The notes under the pieces: generated by a model
The model's input: only the letters and a program-made list of their open reading frames with translations
What the model was told of the DNA's origin: nothing
The model's database searches: none
Position numbers and translations under genes: made by a program
From: Amoebophrya sp. A120
Lineage: Eukaryota > Sar > Dinophyceae > Syndiniales > Amoebophryaceae
Direction of reading: 5' to 3'
Assembly (NCBI GenBank): GCA_905178155.1
Contig: CAJINV010000015.1
Span: forward strand, 1-64,000
DNA length: 64,000 nt
In this document: positions 47,350 through 60,500 of the stretch, one piece after another
Numbering within the stretch: position 1 is the first letter of the stretch
Layout of the letters: each line of letters starts with the position of its first letter

Positions 47350-47850
47350 TCACTTCTTGACTTTTTTCATAGTCCTCGAAGATTTCTTCGCCACCAGTGC
47401 ATTGTAGGCCAGCCGGGCTTCTTTCTGGTTCAGCTTGCTGGTTTTCCTTTTCAGCTGTTTTTTGTTGAAACCAGCCGCCTTGAGAACGGGGTACTTCTTG
47501 CCTTTCTTGATTTCGGCCATCAGAGTTGCGTAGTCCACCATCTTGGCGCCGCCGTTCTGCTGCCGATGCGCCGCAAGGAGTGCCTCATACTCCTTCACTG
47601 CCTCCTCGGTCCAGTATTTCTCACGCCGGTCCACCGCCTGCGGGTTCTGGTCTGCCGGAACCTGAATTTTTTGCGAAATTGGATTGTCGGAAGTGTCACC
47701 CTTGTCTTATCGAAACATCGAAACCTGGAAAAGTCCACCTCTAGGTCTAGAAGGATCGTGATATGACAATTTGTTATGCGAAATCGAATTAGACTTAAGT
47801 ACTTCCGGCTTCCCGAGAAGCATGCGCTTGAAGAGGCTAACGAGACCCAT
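47350..47850 (-). CDS. Small basic protein, unknown, two exons
   Basis: Exon 1 (47850-47803) encodes MGLVSLFKRMLLGKPE and ends GAA|GTACTTAAG. Exon 2 (47661-47350) begins after AAATTCAG in the same phase, giving 119 residues. The core (KYWTEEAVKEYEALLAAHRQ ... VDYATLMAEIKKGKKYPVLK) is helical, with a Trp-Thr-Glu-Glu start as in Myb/SANT-like or similar small DNA-binding folds. The C-terminus is Lys-rich (SSRTMKKVKK). Short exon 1 has an amphipathic helix. I do not recognise a specific family. The 141-bp intron is ordinary GT-AG, without introner ends. Confidence 0.68.
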
Positions 47851-49137
47851 CGTCAGTGGAGGTTTTTCTTGAAAAAGGGCGTTTTCGCGAATATGTAATG
47901 AAGTTTGAGTGTGAGTGAAAATCAAAAATAAATTGGTGGTCGCTGATAAGGAATGTGGAGAAATCGGCCCTGCTTGAGATCTTCGCTTGCCCTCCAGGGC
48001 GAGCAGCTTGATGCACCTATATAGAAAAATATACTTGTAGTTGGATCGGATATTCTTGATCCACTGTCTTGCGCCACCTGACTCTAAAGTCGAGCTTTGG
48101 AAGATCCCGGTGGATGGATCGGAAGATCTGTGAATGCAAATGTTGATCAATTTCTATGCAGACATGCTGGATCCTCTTCTTAATGCTGATGAGCCTGCTA
48201 TCTTGATCTTCTGCACCAACAGTTCTGTCTACTTCTCGTTTGTTGTTGCAGCGTCTGCCGCATAAGTACTTGCTGCTGTCATCAAAGACGCAATCGTTTT
48301 TGAACCGAAAGCAAATAATGCCACCGAAAGAGGGTTCTATAAAAGAATTGAAGACCGATGGGTAATGTGATTCCATGGGCACGTCGGTATGGAAAGCACA
48401 CGCGACGAAAAAGATCTCGAACATGGACGTGACCGAACGGTCCAATTAGGAGCTCTGCTAGCGCAGCCACAATAAAAAAAGAACTCTGCATCAATTATAA
48501 GCCGAGATAGACACCATCTTTTGGGAAGGAAGTTTTACTATCATGCGTGGGGATCGCATGACAAAAAGAAGTTCATCTTCGTCGTTCTTCAATTCAAAAT
48601 GCCATTGCAGCATTTTAGTTTTAGTACGAAGGAAAGAGTTCATGTGGGTACTGGATTTCCTTTGTTGATCAAATAACAAATGACTCATCTGTCCCATTCT
48701 ATTCTTACCCGGCTCTCACCCGGTCTCTTCTTACGTTTTCAAAAACTATCTTTGTGATATCTAATATTTGCCCTTTAGAAAAAAACTACGCTCCACCTCC
48801 CTTAGCTGTTGGTGGAAGTTTTCAGTTCTCTTCTATCCCGCAGACAAGTTGTTCTGTTCCAAAGTTGAGTTGTCGTGTGATCAAAACTGCGCTCCTTTGT
48901 TTTCCAAATTTTTCGTATTCTAAATCTTCTGCGACCGTTGAGTTTATTTCTTCACGGTCTTCTTGAGAAGTAAAAAGTAACTTGTTGCAATCGCTTTTTC
49001 TCTAACAATAAGCTATAGAATTCCTGAGAGTGATTAAGATTATTTCTTCGAAAGTGTCGCTAGTTGTGTGTCTTTTTTCTTCGCTTTCATCGTATCGATG
49101 ACTACATTCTTCCGCCTGTTCCGCTTTCTTGTTCCGC
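47851..49137. other. Intergenic spacer
   Basis: The minus-strand ORF at 48017-48445 (142 codons, Cys- and Phe-containing) is the only candidate, with no motif, so I do not call it. Confidence 0.4.
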
Positions 49138-50835
49138 TTAAGTACTATGTTCTCGCAAGGTTTCATCTTGTCGTCTAGATTCTCGTTGAACCTTAAAATC
49201 ATCCTGGTCCTTCCGTCCCGCGTGCGCGGTCTGATTTGATTTTTGGTGAAGAATCCGAAAGAACTTTTCTATCCCTTCATACACATCTTTGATGTTGCGA
49301 TCAATCGAAATCGCATGATTCTCCGGCAGTGACAACATGCACACCGATAAATACATATACATTGCGAAAAGATGTACCACAAACGAAAGCGCCATTCCAG
49401 TTTTATCCACTTCGGTGTTCGCTCAGACCGCTCCGCAGATCTCGATCTGAGATAGCACCGCAGCGCCATCACCGTACGCCTCATGCCATTTTTATCATGC
49501 GGGAAAATTAAGCTATGGTATGCTTAGCGGGTTTGTCATGCAATTTGGCTTCATTTCTCGCCCCCACAATTCATCCCTTGCTCGCCTCTAGGAGGCCCCA
49601 GAGCTGGAGTATGCAAAACTGCTGCTGGCCTGAATCAGGTCTTTCTCAAGGAAGTCTCTTCATGTTTTCATGCATGATAGATTCAGCATACCAAGCTACA
49701 TTTTCCCCACTCATACTTCCGCAACGGCTTTCTTCTTCTCCGCACAAAACACGTGCTTCGTGTTCACTATGGAATGCAAATATCGATCCGGGTCCGGAAT
49801 AAACTTGTGATGTTATTGTGTTGATGGTACGCACTCTCCTCTTTGGGGCCATGCGTGACAAGTTTTTGAGTTGCTGTGTCTTCCGTATCCCGCATGAGAA
49901 ATCGCTTCATTGCATGACAAAGAGGCGCGCGAGGCTGTTGTATCACAACAGGCATGACAAGTTTCATTTCTCTCCTGGCAACCAAGCACGACAAACTCTG
50001 TGCTACTCCAGATCCAGATACTATATTCGCATCTGATATGCACCTTGTACTTCCAGATTCTTTCGCGCTCCGCTTTCTCGATCGCGGCCTTCCTTTCCGC
50101 CTCGAAATCGCGTCCCTGCCAGTAGATCTGAAACAGCGTTTTCAGCAGTTCCACCACCGCCGCCACGCCCCTATGCATTGCAAGTATATCTGGATCTGGA
50201 AGAATGCAAATCTGTGATGCTGATGCGGGAACAGGCAAAAATCCGTGCTGCATAGAAAGCAAAACATAGGCGCTTTATTGCTTTCGGTAGGACATTTCTG
50301 ATGCAGATTACGCATGTAGATTGTAGAAGTCCTCTTCGCAGTAGAGTTTGTCATGCTCTGTGTGCATTTCAGGTTTCCTTTCAGCTGCAAAAAATGCAAG
50401 ACAAGTTTCCAGATCCAGAAAGAACATTTGCATTCGATACCCCCGGATCCGCATCAATTCTTTCAAAGTTTCCACGACGGAGGAAAATTTCTTGGCGCGC
50501 GGCAACTCCTTCAAAATCTTCACCAAAACCTCCCGGACGGGCAGATAATATTCGTCCGGAGGCTGTTCTTGCACCATGTTCCGTTCGTTGCGCTTTTTCC
50601 GCTTTTTGCACTCGGAAAAGTAGCTTTTTCCTTCCTGCACATTGATCTTCATATTGATCACTTCGATATTCGTAGGCGAGAGGGGATAGCAATCGGAGTC
50701 ATCCTCCTCAAGACCGCTGTCGTCCATCTTCCCAAAAAAATGGTCAAGCGAAGAGAAAGGCTGCGTCATGACGTAAGTAGTTTGTTCTTCGTATGATTTT
50801 TCCGATAAACTCTGCTTTTCGACCGCTTGTAACAT
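49138..50835 (-). CDS. Unknown acidic/helical protein
   Basis: Exons 50835-50440 (start MLQAVEKQSLSEKSYEEQ), 50166-50039 and 49762-49717, the last ending GAA|GTATGAG. A probable terminal exon ends at 49138, though its acceptor is not fixed. The first exon has an acidic patch (DDSGLEEDDSDCYPLSPTN), a basic run (KKRKKRNERN) and a helical region (VREVLVKILKELPRAKKF). After two introner excisions the helix continues as MRIRG-VAAVVELLKTLFQIY and AERKAAIEKAERERIWKYK. The proposed last exon includes a hydrophobic stretch (GMALSFVVHLFAMYMYL). No family recognised. Confidence 0.55.
49768..50038. mobile_element. Introner, GTCTGGG family (diverged)
   Basis: 271 bp, TATGGAATGCAAATATCG...CATCTGATA, flanks TTCAC/TGCAC. 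Removal joins ...RIWKYKV to HTKHVFCAEK in frame. Confidence 0.86.
50172..50439. mobile_element. Introner, GTCTGGG family
   Basis: 268 bp, TATGCATTGCAAGTATATC...CATTCGATA, flanks GCCCC/CCCCC. Removal joins ...LMRIRG to VAAVVELLK in frame. Confidence 0.87.
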
Positions 50836-52069
50836 ATAAGGTGGGCTTGAAGTCAAATCTGTCGCGATGAACCTGTACTAGTCTTAGCACGTGACAATTA
50901 TACCGACAGGTAGGATCGCTTCGGAGGACCGAGACTCTTCTCCGATGTAGTTTTTGATCGTAAAAGAAGGTGTAGATCGGGAGCTGGCTGTGCCACAGAC
51001 TACAACGTCAAAGCAAAACAATCGTGCTGTAAAAGAGAACGAAGAGCGGCGTTGAAAACTGTGTGAACCGAAAAAAAATCAAAAAAAGAGCTTGTTGAAC
51101 TCGGAACGTGTAGGCATGTGATCACAAAAACAAACCCTCAATGTGACGATCTTCTTGTTGCCAGTAGCACCGGAAAAAAAAACACATTTAGGCTGAGCGA
51201 TCCTTTTCTCTGCGGACACAGCGGAAAAAAGACATGTGTCCAAAGCACGATCCCGAGGCGACTGCGCACGGCAATCGGTCAAAAAAAAACATGGCCAAAA
51301 AGAACACGACAATGCTATACGACTGACTGAAATTTTGTGGTCGGACCGGTGCGCGCGCGGAGTAACCACTGAGCCAAAGAATTCGACGATCAGTGCGAAA
51401 AATAGAGGAAGATGGTGAAACAATACCTGCTTGTTTTGTCTTCACATGTTGCGCGAATCATGAGCGTTTCTATCTTTCGGGCATTTTCTGCAAATTTCAT
51501 TTTGCATAAAGAAACGCGACTACCAACATTACTTTTGCGCGACACGTCGTGGTGGTACTGTCAACATAGTCACAAGCAAGAAAATCCTCTACTTCTTGTC
51601 TACACGCGTGGTTGCCCAGCTTGTCGTTCTAGGCAAATGAAATCCAATCCCGTTCTTTGCGAAAATTAAATCCAAACACCCCGAGTTTTTGAGAAACATT
51701 TTTTCTTCGTCCTTTGAATACGATGATCCTTGGCATGAGTAAGTAATAAGTCCTCAACTTTCGTAGCTTCAATACTTCCTACAAAAATGCTGTTGTTTAG
51801 CTAATGGCCTTGAAAAAATCACAACTGCGATTTCAAGCTTTCAAATTAACTCCTGTAACTTATACCATACATTGTTCCTTCCAGTTTGAATCATAACTAA
51901 TTGTCTTGGCTTTGAAAACCCTACTTACTTGTCTCTCACTTCTGCGAACTTAATCTAGGTAAAATCAAAATAGGGACCCTAAATCCTGAAACCCTATCCA
52001 CACCAGCCTCGTAGATGGAGTGTGCGCATGAGTAGGAAAAAAGATTGGTACGAAGTCCGAATCCTGGTG
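50836..52069. other. Intergenic spacer before satellite B
   Basis: I see no supported gene. Short overlapping ORFs near 51079-51445 are in several frames and look accidental. Confidence 0.4.
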
Positions 52070-54480
52070 GCAGACCGCGTTTTGCGTCGCTTACAAACGG
52101 CCGTTTGTAAAACACAAGCGGCTGACTTGTAAGACGTAGCCCCAATGGGACTCTGCAAATCGAGACAAGTGCAAGAGTTGAAGCTCAAGCGATGATCACC
52201 CTCCCAGAGAAAGCTATTCTCGATGCTGCTGCGCACTTCAGGGGGGCGTTTGTAAAAATACAAACGGGCACCGGCGGCGCAAGAAGGCGCAAGAAACACA
52301 GCGGGATTCCAGGAAATATCAAAACACTTGCAGTTCACGCGAGAAATTTCCAAAATCGCAAAAGATACACAATGCCGGTGGTGGAGTGCTCTTTGCGTCG
52401 TTAACAAACGGCCGTTTGTAAAACACAAGCGGCCAACTTGTACGACGTAGCCCCCACGGGACTGCGCAAACCGAGATAAATGCAAGAGCTAAGGTTCAAG
52501 CAATGACCATTCTTCCGAAGAAAGCTATCCCGCATGCTCCTGCGTGCTTTAGGGGGGCGTTTGTAAAAATACAAACGGTCACCGGCGACAAAAGAAGGCG
52601 CACCAAACACGTCGAGAATCCAGGAAATCTTAAAAAAATCGCAGTTCATGCAAGAAATTCCCCAAATCGGGAAAAAAAGTGAATCTCGATGGCAGAGTGC
52701 TCTTTGCGTCGTTTACAAACGGCCGTTTGTAAAACACAAGCGGCCAGCTTGTACGACGTAGCCCCCACGGGACTGCGCAAATCGAGAGAAATGCAAGAGC
52801 TAAGGTTCAAGCAATGATCATTCTTCCGAAGAAAGCTGTCCCGCATGCTACTGCGTGCTTTAGGGGGGCGTTTGTAAAAATACAAACGGGGACCGGCGGC
52901 AAAAGAAGGTGCACCAAACACGGCGAGAATCCAGGAAATCTTAAAAAAATCGCAGTTCAGGCAAGAAATTCCCCAAATCGGGAAAAAAAGTAAATCTCGA
53001 TGGCAAAGTGCTCTTTGCGTCGTTTACAAACGGGCGTTTGTAAAACACAAACGGCCAATTTGTACGACGTAGCCCGCACGGGACTCTGCAAATCGAGAGA
53101 AATGCAAGAGCTAAGGTTCAAGCAATGATCATTCTTACGAAGAAAGCTATCCCGCATGCTACTGCGTGCTTTAGGGGGGCGTTTGTAAAAATACAAACGG
53201 GCACCGGCGGTAAAAGAAGGTGCACCAAACACGTCGAGAATCCAGGAAATCTTAAAAAAATCGCAGCTCATGCAAGAAATTCCCCAAATCGGGAAAAAAA
53301 GTCAATATCGATGGCAGAGCGCTCTTTGCGTCGTTTACAAACGGCCGTTTGTAAAACACAAGCGGCCAACTTGCACGACGTCGCCCCCACGGGACTCTGC
53401 AAATCGAGAGAAATGCAAGAGCTAAGGTTCAAGCAATGATCATTCTTCCGAAGAAAGCTCTCCCGCATGCTACTGCGTGCTTCGGGGGGGCGTTCGTAAA
53501 AATACAAACGGGCACCGGCGGCAAAAGAAGTTGCACCAAACACGGCGAGAATCCAGGAAATCCTAAAAAAAATCGCAGTTCATGCAAGAGATTCCCGAAA
53601 TCGGGAAAAAAAGTAAATCTCGATGGCAGAGTGCTCTTTGCGTCGTTTACAAACGGCCGTTTGTAAAACACAAACGGCCAACTTGTACGACGTAGCCCCC
53701 ACGGGACTCTGCAAATCGAGAGAAATGCAAGAGCTAAGATTCAAGGAATGGTCATTCTTCCGGAGAAAGCTATCCCGCATGCTCCTGCGCGATTTAGGGG
53801 GGCGTTTGTAAGAATACAAACGGGTACCGGTGGCAAAAGAGGGCGCACCAAACACGACGATAATCCAGGAAATCTCAAAAAATTCGCAGTGTGCGCGAAA
53901 AATTGCCCAAATCGCAGTAAAAAGACAATCCCGATGGCAGAGCGCGTTTTTCCTCGTTTACAAACGGCCGTTTGTAAAAAGCAAACGGCTAACTTGTAGG
54001 ACGTAGCCCGTACGGGACTCTGCAAATCGAGAGAAGCGCAAGAGTTAAGCTTCAAGCAATGATCATTCTTCCGGAGAAAGCTATCCCGCATGCTCCTGCG
54101 CGATTTAGAGGGGCGTTTGTAAAAATACAAACGGGCACCGGTGGCAAAAGAAGGCGCACCAGACACGACGAGGATCCAGGAAATCTCAAAAAATTCGCAG
54201 TGTACGCGAAAAATTGCCCAAATCGCAGTAAAAACACAATCCCGATGGCAGAGCGCGTTTTTCCTCGTTTACAAACGGCCGTTTGTAAAAAACAAACGGC
54301 CAACTTGTAGGACGTAGCCCCCACGGGACTCTGCAAATCGAGAGAAGCGCAAGAGTTAAGCTTCAAGCAATGATCGTTCTTCCGAAGAAAGCTTTCCCGC
54401 AAGCTGCTGCGCGCTTTAGGGGGGCGTTTGTAAAAATACAAACGGGCACCGGCGACAAAAGAAGGCGCACCAAACACGAC
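52070..54480. repeat. Internal tandem satellite B, 311-bp unit, about 7.75 copies
   Basis: Each unit contains a perfect 16-bp palindrome ACAAACGGCCGTTTGT (52093, 52404, and on to 54271, eight copies at 311-312 bp spacing). About 140 bp later comes a second inverted repeat, CGTTTGTA-AAAA-TACAAACG, reusing the same half-site. Middle units (52400-53750) are more alike than the outer ones. The array abuts the 3' end of the multidomain gene, whose stop is at 54562. ORFs here recur in step with the repeat and are not credible genes. It is unrelated in sequence to satellite A. Confidence 0.93.
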
Positions 54481-54561
54481 CGCAACCACGTCGTCTTCCA
54501 CTTCTGCGAACTTCATCTACAAGATAAAAATTACTGCTGTGTAACAACATCATGATGTCTC

Positions 54562-57500
54562 CTAGGCGTACGGATTCGGCATTTGCAGCTCGAAGGAGTC
54601 GTCTTTGTGTAAGTCAAACTCGATCGTCTTCAGTACAAACTCCTCAAAGTCGACGTGCGTCCCGCCCAGCCGTACCTGCAGTTTGCCGTTCACCAAGTTG
54701 CAGAAGAATTTTCGGTCCCCCAGCTTGTAGATCATGGTTTTCAGCCGAACCAGCTTCAACTTCGACTGGTCACCTTGAGTGGGGCCTGTGTTGAGGTTCA
54801 AGGTGTAAGGCTTTTCAGGAAGAAGAGCGAGTTCTTGCATAATGTTGTGATTTATTTTGCTCCGGAACATCTTTAATGCATGACAGATTGCAACATTTTG
54901 TAAAGATGTTGCGTGAACAACAGCAACAGCTTCGCGGAACAAATTTAGTTCATAAAAATTTTACTGAGCTTCAAGGTCGGCGGCAACCTCCCCACTGCTT
55001 TCTCTACAGCAATGTCCACGGGGTCTTTTGGATCGACAACCCGGTACCGAATTCCACCGCCACTTACAACACTCGCTCGGCCACTTTTCCGCTCCGTATC
55101 GCCGAAGCTAACCCTTCTCTGCTGGTTACTGGAGCTGTTGCCTTGCGGCTCCGCGTAGTAGGTGTAGTTGCTGTAATTGTAGCTGCTAGTGGTCGCATCC
55201 GTTGCCCCGGGCTCGTCGTAGTAGTTGTAGGAACTACTTCTATTTCTAGCACCCGCCTTTGCCGCCGCCGATGCTGTGGTAGTAGCTCCTGGCGAAACAC
55301 TCCGCCGCACCGCCGAACTAGCCGCTTTTGCAGATGAAGCACTACCTGCACCAACTGGCACCACTGTCGTTCCTCCAATGGACACGCGCGGCTTTGCCTT
55401 CGCGAAAACCCCGCTATCGTTACCGGCAGACATCATTGAGGGAGAACTGGTGCGACGGGCGGAAGGGCGCTGCTGTGGTAGGTTGGTTGCGCCGCCATTC
55501 GGGGAGACTGGGGAGGAAGATCGGGACTTTCTCACAACGACCTGCTGCTGCGCACCACCAGCAGTCGCTGTCACTCCACCGCTTGTGGAAGATACCCTGC
55601 TGTTCCGGCCGATGCTGGAAGGCCTTCCACTACTAGTTCTGTACGTGTCCTGCTGGTAGGTGTCGATAATTTCTCCCTGTTTCAACATCGAAGCCTGCTT
55701 TTTCGCCGGATTATAGCCGCTTGCAAGGTTATTTTGCGTGGCGGATCCGTTGCCGTAATCTTGGTTGTAATAGTCGTTCCAATTATCAGTCCCCTTCGAG
55801 TTGCTGTTATTGAAGGCTGACGACATACTGGCCGCACTTCCTCCGATTCCCGCTCTGACGCTGTTGCGCGTTTTCGGCACGGCGGACTGCGATTTCGGCG
55901 AGACCGAGCCGGAGGGGGAGCTTTTTCTCCGTGGCGGTGGCTGGGTGGCCGGCAACATCGATCCCGTGCCCCCCACGGTCACGCTCGAGCGGGGGCCCGG
56001 CACGATTCTTTGTGTTGAAGACGAACTCGTCGGAAGCGCTGCAGCTTTCGCGAGAGAAGCGCGTGACGGCTGAGCAGCGGAGACAGAGGTTCTCGTGGCT
56101 GTTGAGGCGGTTTTTCTAGTGGTGTTTCCGGCAGAAGCAGTCGCTGCTGAATAGTAGTCACTCTGTGCAGCAGCAGCAGAAGCAGCAGCAGCACCACCAC
56201 CTCCACCTCCGCCATCGAGAGAGTATTGACCCTCCTCGGGCAAGACGACGGCATCTTCGGGGAGAGAAGATTCAAACACAGCTGGCGTGGTTTTCGAGTT
56301 TCTGCTACTGCCCATTCGGCTGCCGGGGGATCTTTGTTCTGCCATCGACGGTCTTTGTTCTTCTGAATACGCGGAATTATGGAACATGAATGCACGTACT
56401 TACTCTCGCACCATGGCCGCTAGGTTGTTTTTCATTTTTTGAACGCGACATAATCACAGGCTACCGCATGGCAGCATGCGGACGCACCCTTGTAGCTCTC
56501 ATACAAAAGACGGCGGGTCTACTTATTTTTCTGCAAATCAGACCTCGACCACGGGTGGTTGTGGTTCGCATGTCATTTGTTCCATAAGAGTAGCTCTTGC
56601 TCTGGTTTTGCAGGAACTGTTCTGCTGTCGCGTCGTAGGAATCGTAAAATGCGTCGTCGTAGTTGTTGCCGCCTTGAACTACGCCAGCGGCTCCACTATA
56701 ATAGCTGTCGTAGGACGACGCGTTCGTGTAGCTCGTTCCTGCAGCCACCGCTGCAGACATGAGTCTGTCCTCCACCTCGGCTGTCGTCGCTGCGTTCGCT
56801 TGTTGCACAACCTCTCCACTTGCAGCTGCCATGCTCCCACCCGCAGCATTTGCACTTGCGCTACTCCCTCCAGCACTTATGCCCGCACCTAGACCGGATG
56901 CCCGACTCAGAGCTGAAGTAGGAGACAATCCTTCATTCGTCCGCAGTTCTTGTTTCGTTTGGTCAGCCGAAGTTTCCAAAATCGCGTTCATTTTTCCGTA
57001 AGGGTCCATTGGATTTACCCCACCGTCAATCCCTGGGGCCTTCAGCAACAGCCGCTCGTACTTCGGGTTATTCCTTGTCGGGGATTTTATGATCTCCACC
57101 TCCTGGCCCGGCTGCAGCAAAACGGTCCGCGACAACTGCTCGTCGGTTTCGCTGGTTGCGTTGGTCGCGAAGTTTGGTGTTTGGTTCGCGTCGAATATGT
57201 TCGCGTTGAGAACACCAGCGGATTGCTTGCTGCTCTGCGTTGACTTGAGGCCCATCTTCTCTAGCAAAGCGTTCTCTAGCTCTTCCACGCGGGCCCGCAA
57301 ATAGGCCTCCTCCGTTGATGCCATTGCAGCAGAAGTTGCAGCATTTGACATTTCTGGACTTCGCCTATTGTCCTGCGGGAGTAACGGCGTCACAGGCGAC
57401 GCACGACCGCTGCTTCTGATTGTGGAAGATAGCAGCGGCACCGATGTTCCAACGCCCGCTTGTGGATTCCGTACTAGTACTGGACTGCCGCCGCGTTGCA

Positions 57501-60500
57501 TGCTGGAATTTAGAGAAGAACTGTGTTGTTGGCCCCGCGGACCAGAGGCTGCTGTTGCTATCCCAGCAACACCGCTATCGCTGTCGCCCTTCACCACCAC
57601 GAGCCGGACCTCATCCGCTTTCTGCAGTTCCGACCGCATGCCAAACACCGTGGTTTGGTTGTTGACGGACAGGATCAAATCGCCAACGTCGACGGTGTAT
57701 GCATTGCAAAAGCATCGCACTCGTAGTAATGGCAATGGTCCATGACAGATCTATCTTTGTAATCTAACCAGCATTACAAATTCCATTTTTCATGCTGGTC
57801 GGATTCATTGTCATGCGATTTATATATTCTACCAGTGCGAGGATGCTTTTTTCTTTTGATACGGTGTTGAGCTGTTGATCAGATGCTGAGCCTGATGCAG
57901 CTTTTTGTCCAGCCAATCTTTCCTGCTCCAAATTCCACTGGTACAGCAATCCGTACTGGTCCACGAACTTTACCAACAAACTGCCATTCTGCAACGGATT
58001 TGAACTCGACCTGGAGCCGTTGAAAAACCCGGGGGGGGAGTTGTGGTCGGCGAAATTCGGCACATTCACCAGCCCGTACTTCTGATTTGGGTTGTTCACG
58101 CGAGACAGAAAAACCTCGATTTTTCGCGGTATTGGCTTCACTCGATTTTTCGCGTTTTGTTGCAGAATACCCGGAATGAAGGATTTGCTCATAATTGGCG
58201 GAGAAGATGCAGCGGTTCTGCCAGGCTGTAGTCCTGTTGGGGAAGGTTGTCTACTAGAAGAAGTACCCTGATGCCTTTGCAGCTTCGCCGAAGACGGACT
58301 GGACCCGCCAATTTGCAGATTCAGAGCCGAGGCGCCACGGGAAAAGGCGGCAGTAGTTGCAGCTCCCGGTTGTAGTGGTCCAGAACTTGTTACAGCAGGA
58401 GCAACCGTTGCGGGAGAGAACGTCGTGGGCTTCTTGTTCGGCAAGATGAAGCTGCTCAGCAGGCGGTCGTCTTGCAGGTTTTCGTTTCCACCATCAAATG
58501 TTGGCACTTTTTCTCCCACGGCTAGACTGCTCTGATTGTTCAGCGGTATCGTGGCGTTTAGCGTGTCCAGGGGTGAGCGAATCACGGAACTACGTCTTGT
58601 ACTACTCTGGGAAGCAGGTCCTGGCTGTATTAAACTGCTAGCAGCTGCATTTCCTGCTCCGTTCATCAGAACGGTCGAGGATCCATTCAATGGGTCCAAT
58701 ACGAGCGTTGAGGAGCCAAGTTTGTTCATTCCTGGTTGTAGCACCAGCTGCCCAGCTGTTTTGCTAAGTCCACCTCCTCGTCCGGGTGAAGATTCGCGAA
58801 TGGTGATGTTCTGCGTTGCCGATTGCTCCCTGGACTGGTCGATCGTGTCCTCCTCCTTCGCGCCCGAAGGGATGCTTTTCCGGCCAAAGCCCGACCACTG
58901 TGGCCACTGGGGTTGAATGGGCTGGATGCCAATCTGAGGTTTTTTCGGATCGATTTATGTTTGTCATGCAGATCATGAAATAGGAGTTTGTCATGCAGAA
59001 ATAGGTAAACAATGAAGCCCCTAACAGCTCATGGGTTCTTGGCTAACCTTTCTTCTCGTGCAAAGCCGTACCTGTTGCGAGGAGGAACTGGGATTTTCAG
59101 CGGTGCCAGCAAACGGGTTGGTCAGACCCAGCGTTCCGACTCCCGCGCCGAGCGGCGAGCCAGCAGTGGCTCTCGTCCCGCTACTTGCGAAGAACTCCAC
59201 ATTCCCCGCATCCGCTTGCGCAATGGCGAATCTGACCAAGGCCTCTTCCTGTTGCTCTTTCGGCACACTGTTCGTTTGCTCGAACACTTGCAGGATTCCG
59301 ACGATCAGGTCAAACAGCTTCGACTCCTGCAACCAGGACAGGTTTGGATCGTTAATAGCCGCGCCGGAAGACGCTGAGCTCAACATCCCCGCCGACGCAC
59401 CAGAAGCAGCTCCAGCTTGTTGCTTCATCACAGTCACGAAGTCCCGCAAAGCGTGTGACGTTGGCTTCAAAGCCAACGGATTCGCCGACGCAGCGCCGAT
59501 CAGCGTCAGGCGGTTTTGGAGACCAAAGTCACCTCCTGCATAATTTGGCTTGATCGCCTGCTCCACCAGAGTCCGGATCCTTTCGGAAACGGCGATCAGT
59601 TCGTCCCTCATTTGGTCAAACTCAATTGAAGGGAGATTCGGATTGACCGCGGTCCTCTTCAATCTCACCAAGGTCCTCTGCAGGCGGCGCCACGTGCCAG
59701 CCAGCTCAAACGCCCGCCGGATTTGCTGGACATTTGGATTGTTGGCGAGGTTGGTAGAAGCTTGAGAAAATACGTCAGGTTGCAGTTGGCGCGGCTGCTG
59801 GATTTGCTGTTGAGAAATCGTTGCCAGGCCAGCAGTTAGTGCTGCAGATTGCTCTTTGTCTACCAACACGAGTGGCTGTAATGAAACCTGTGGGAGCAGC
59901 GAAGGACGCGACTTTCGGTGTCTCACGTCGGTCGTCCGGGCTGGGGAGTTTTGGTGTTCAGGGTTTGTACGCTGCTTGTGCTTTTGCTGTATTTCGCATG
60001 GAAACCTGCTCCTGCACAAAGGAGAAGCATTGCTTTCATAAACCTGTCATGCATGTTGTTCGAACAAAGAGTCCTCGACCACATCAAAATAGAAATCATT
60101 ACTGAATCGACCAGCTGCAGGTTGCGCCGTTCCCTCCACACCAGGAATCAACTCCCCTCCCGGTGGTCCAAACAAGGTTGTCAGCCCGATCGTTTGCCGC
60201 TGTTGTTGGCCTGCCGCTCCCCCAAGAAGATCGGCGTCACTCGCTCCACCAGTCAGATTCGGCGGTATGTAGCTCAAGTTTTTCTGTATCCGATATTGAG
60301 AGGAAACATTCCCCCCCCCCATATTGAGAAGGTGTGTTTCCAAAAATTTGCGTTGCGGATTTGAGGTCACAAATCACGTCTGTCTTGCAAGAAGACAAGG
60401 GCAGAAGCTTCCGCACCATTATGGAAGCGATTTGTCACGCTGTTGGGCCTAAAGGGGGGCCGTTTGCCATGCTGAACTACTAGACCCATACGCCGCTACC

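Noticed and set aside
52192-54555. 60-104-codon ORFs in the 52-54.5 kb satellite on both strands
   Set aside because: They repeat every 311 bp with the array and lack a conserved reading frame across units.
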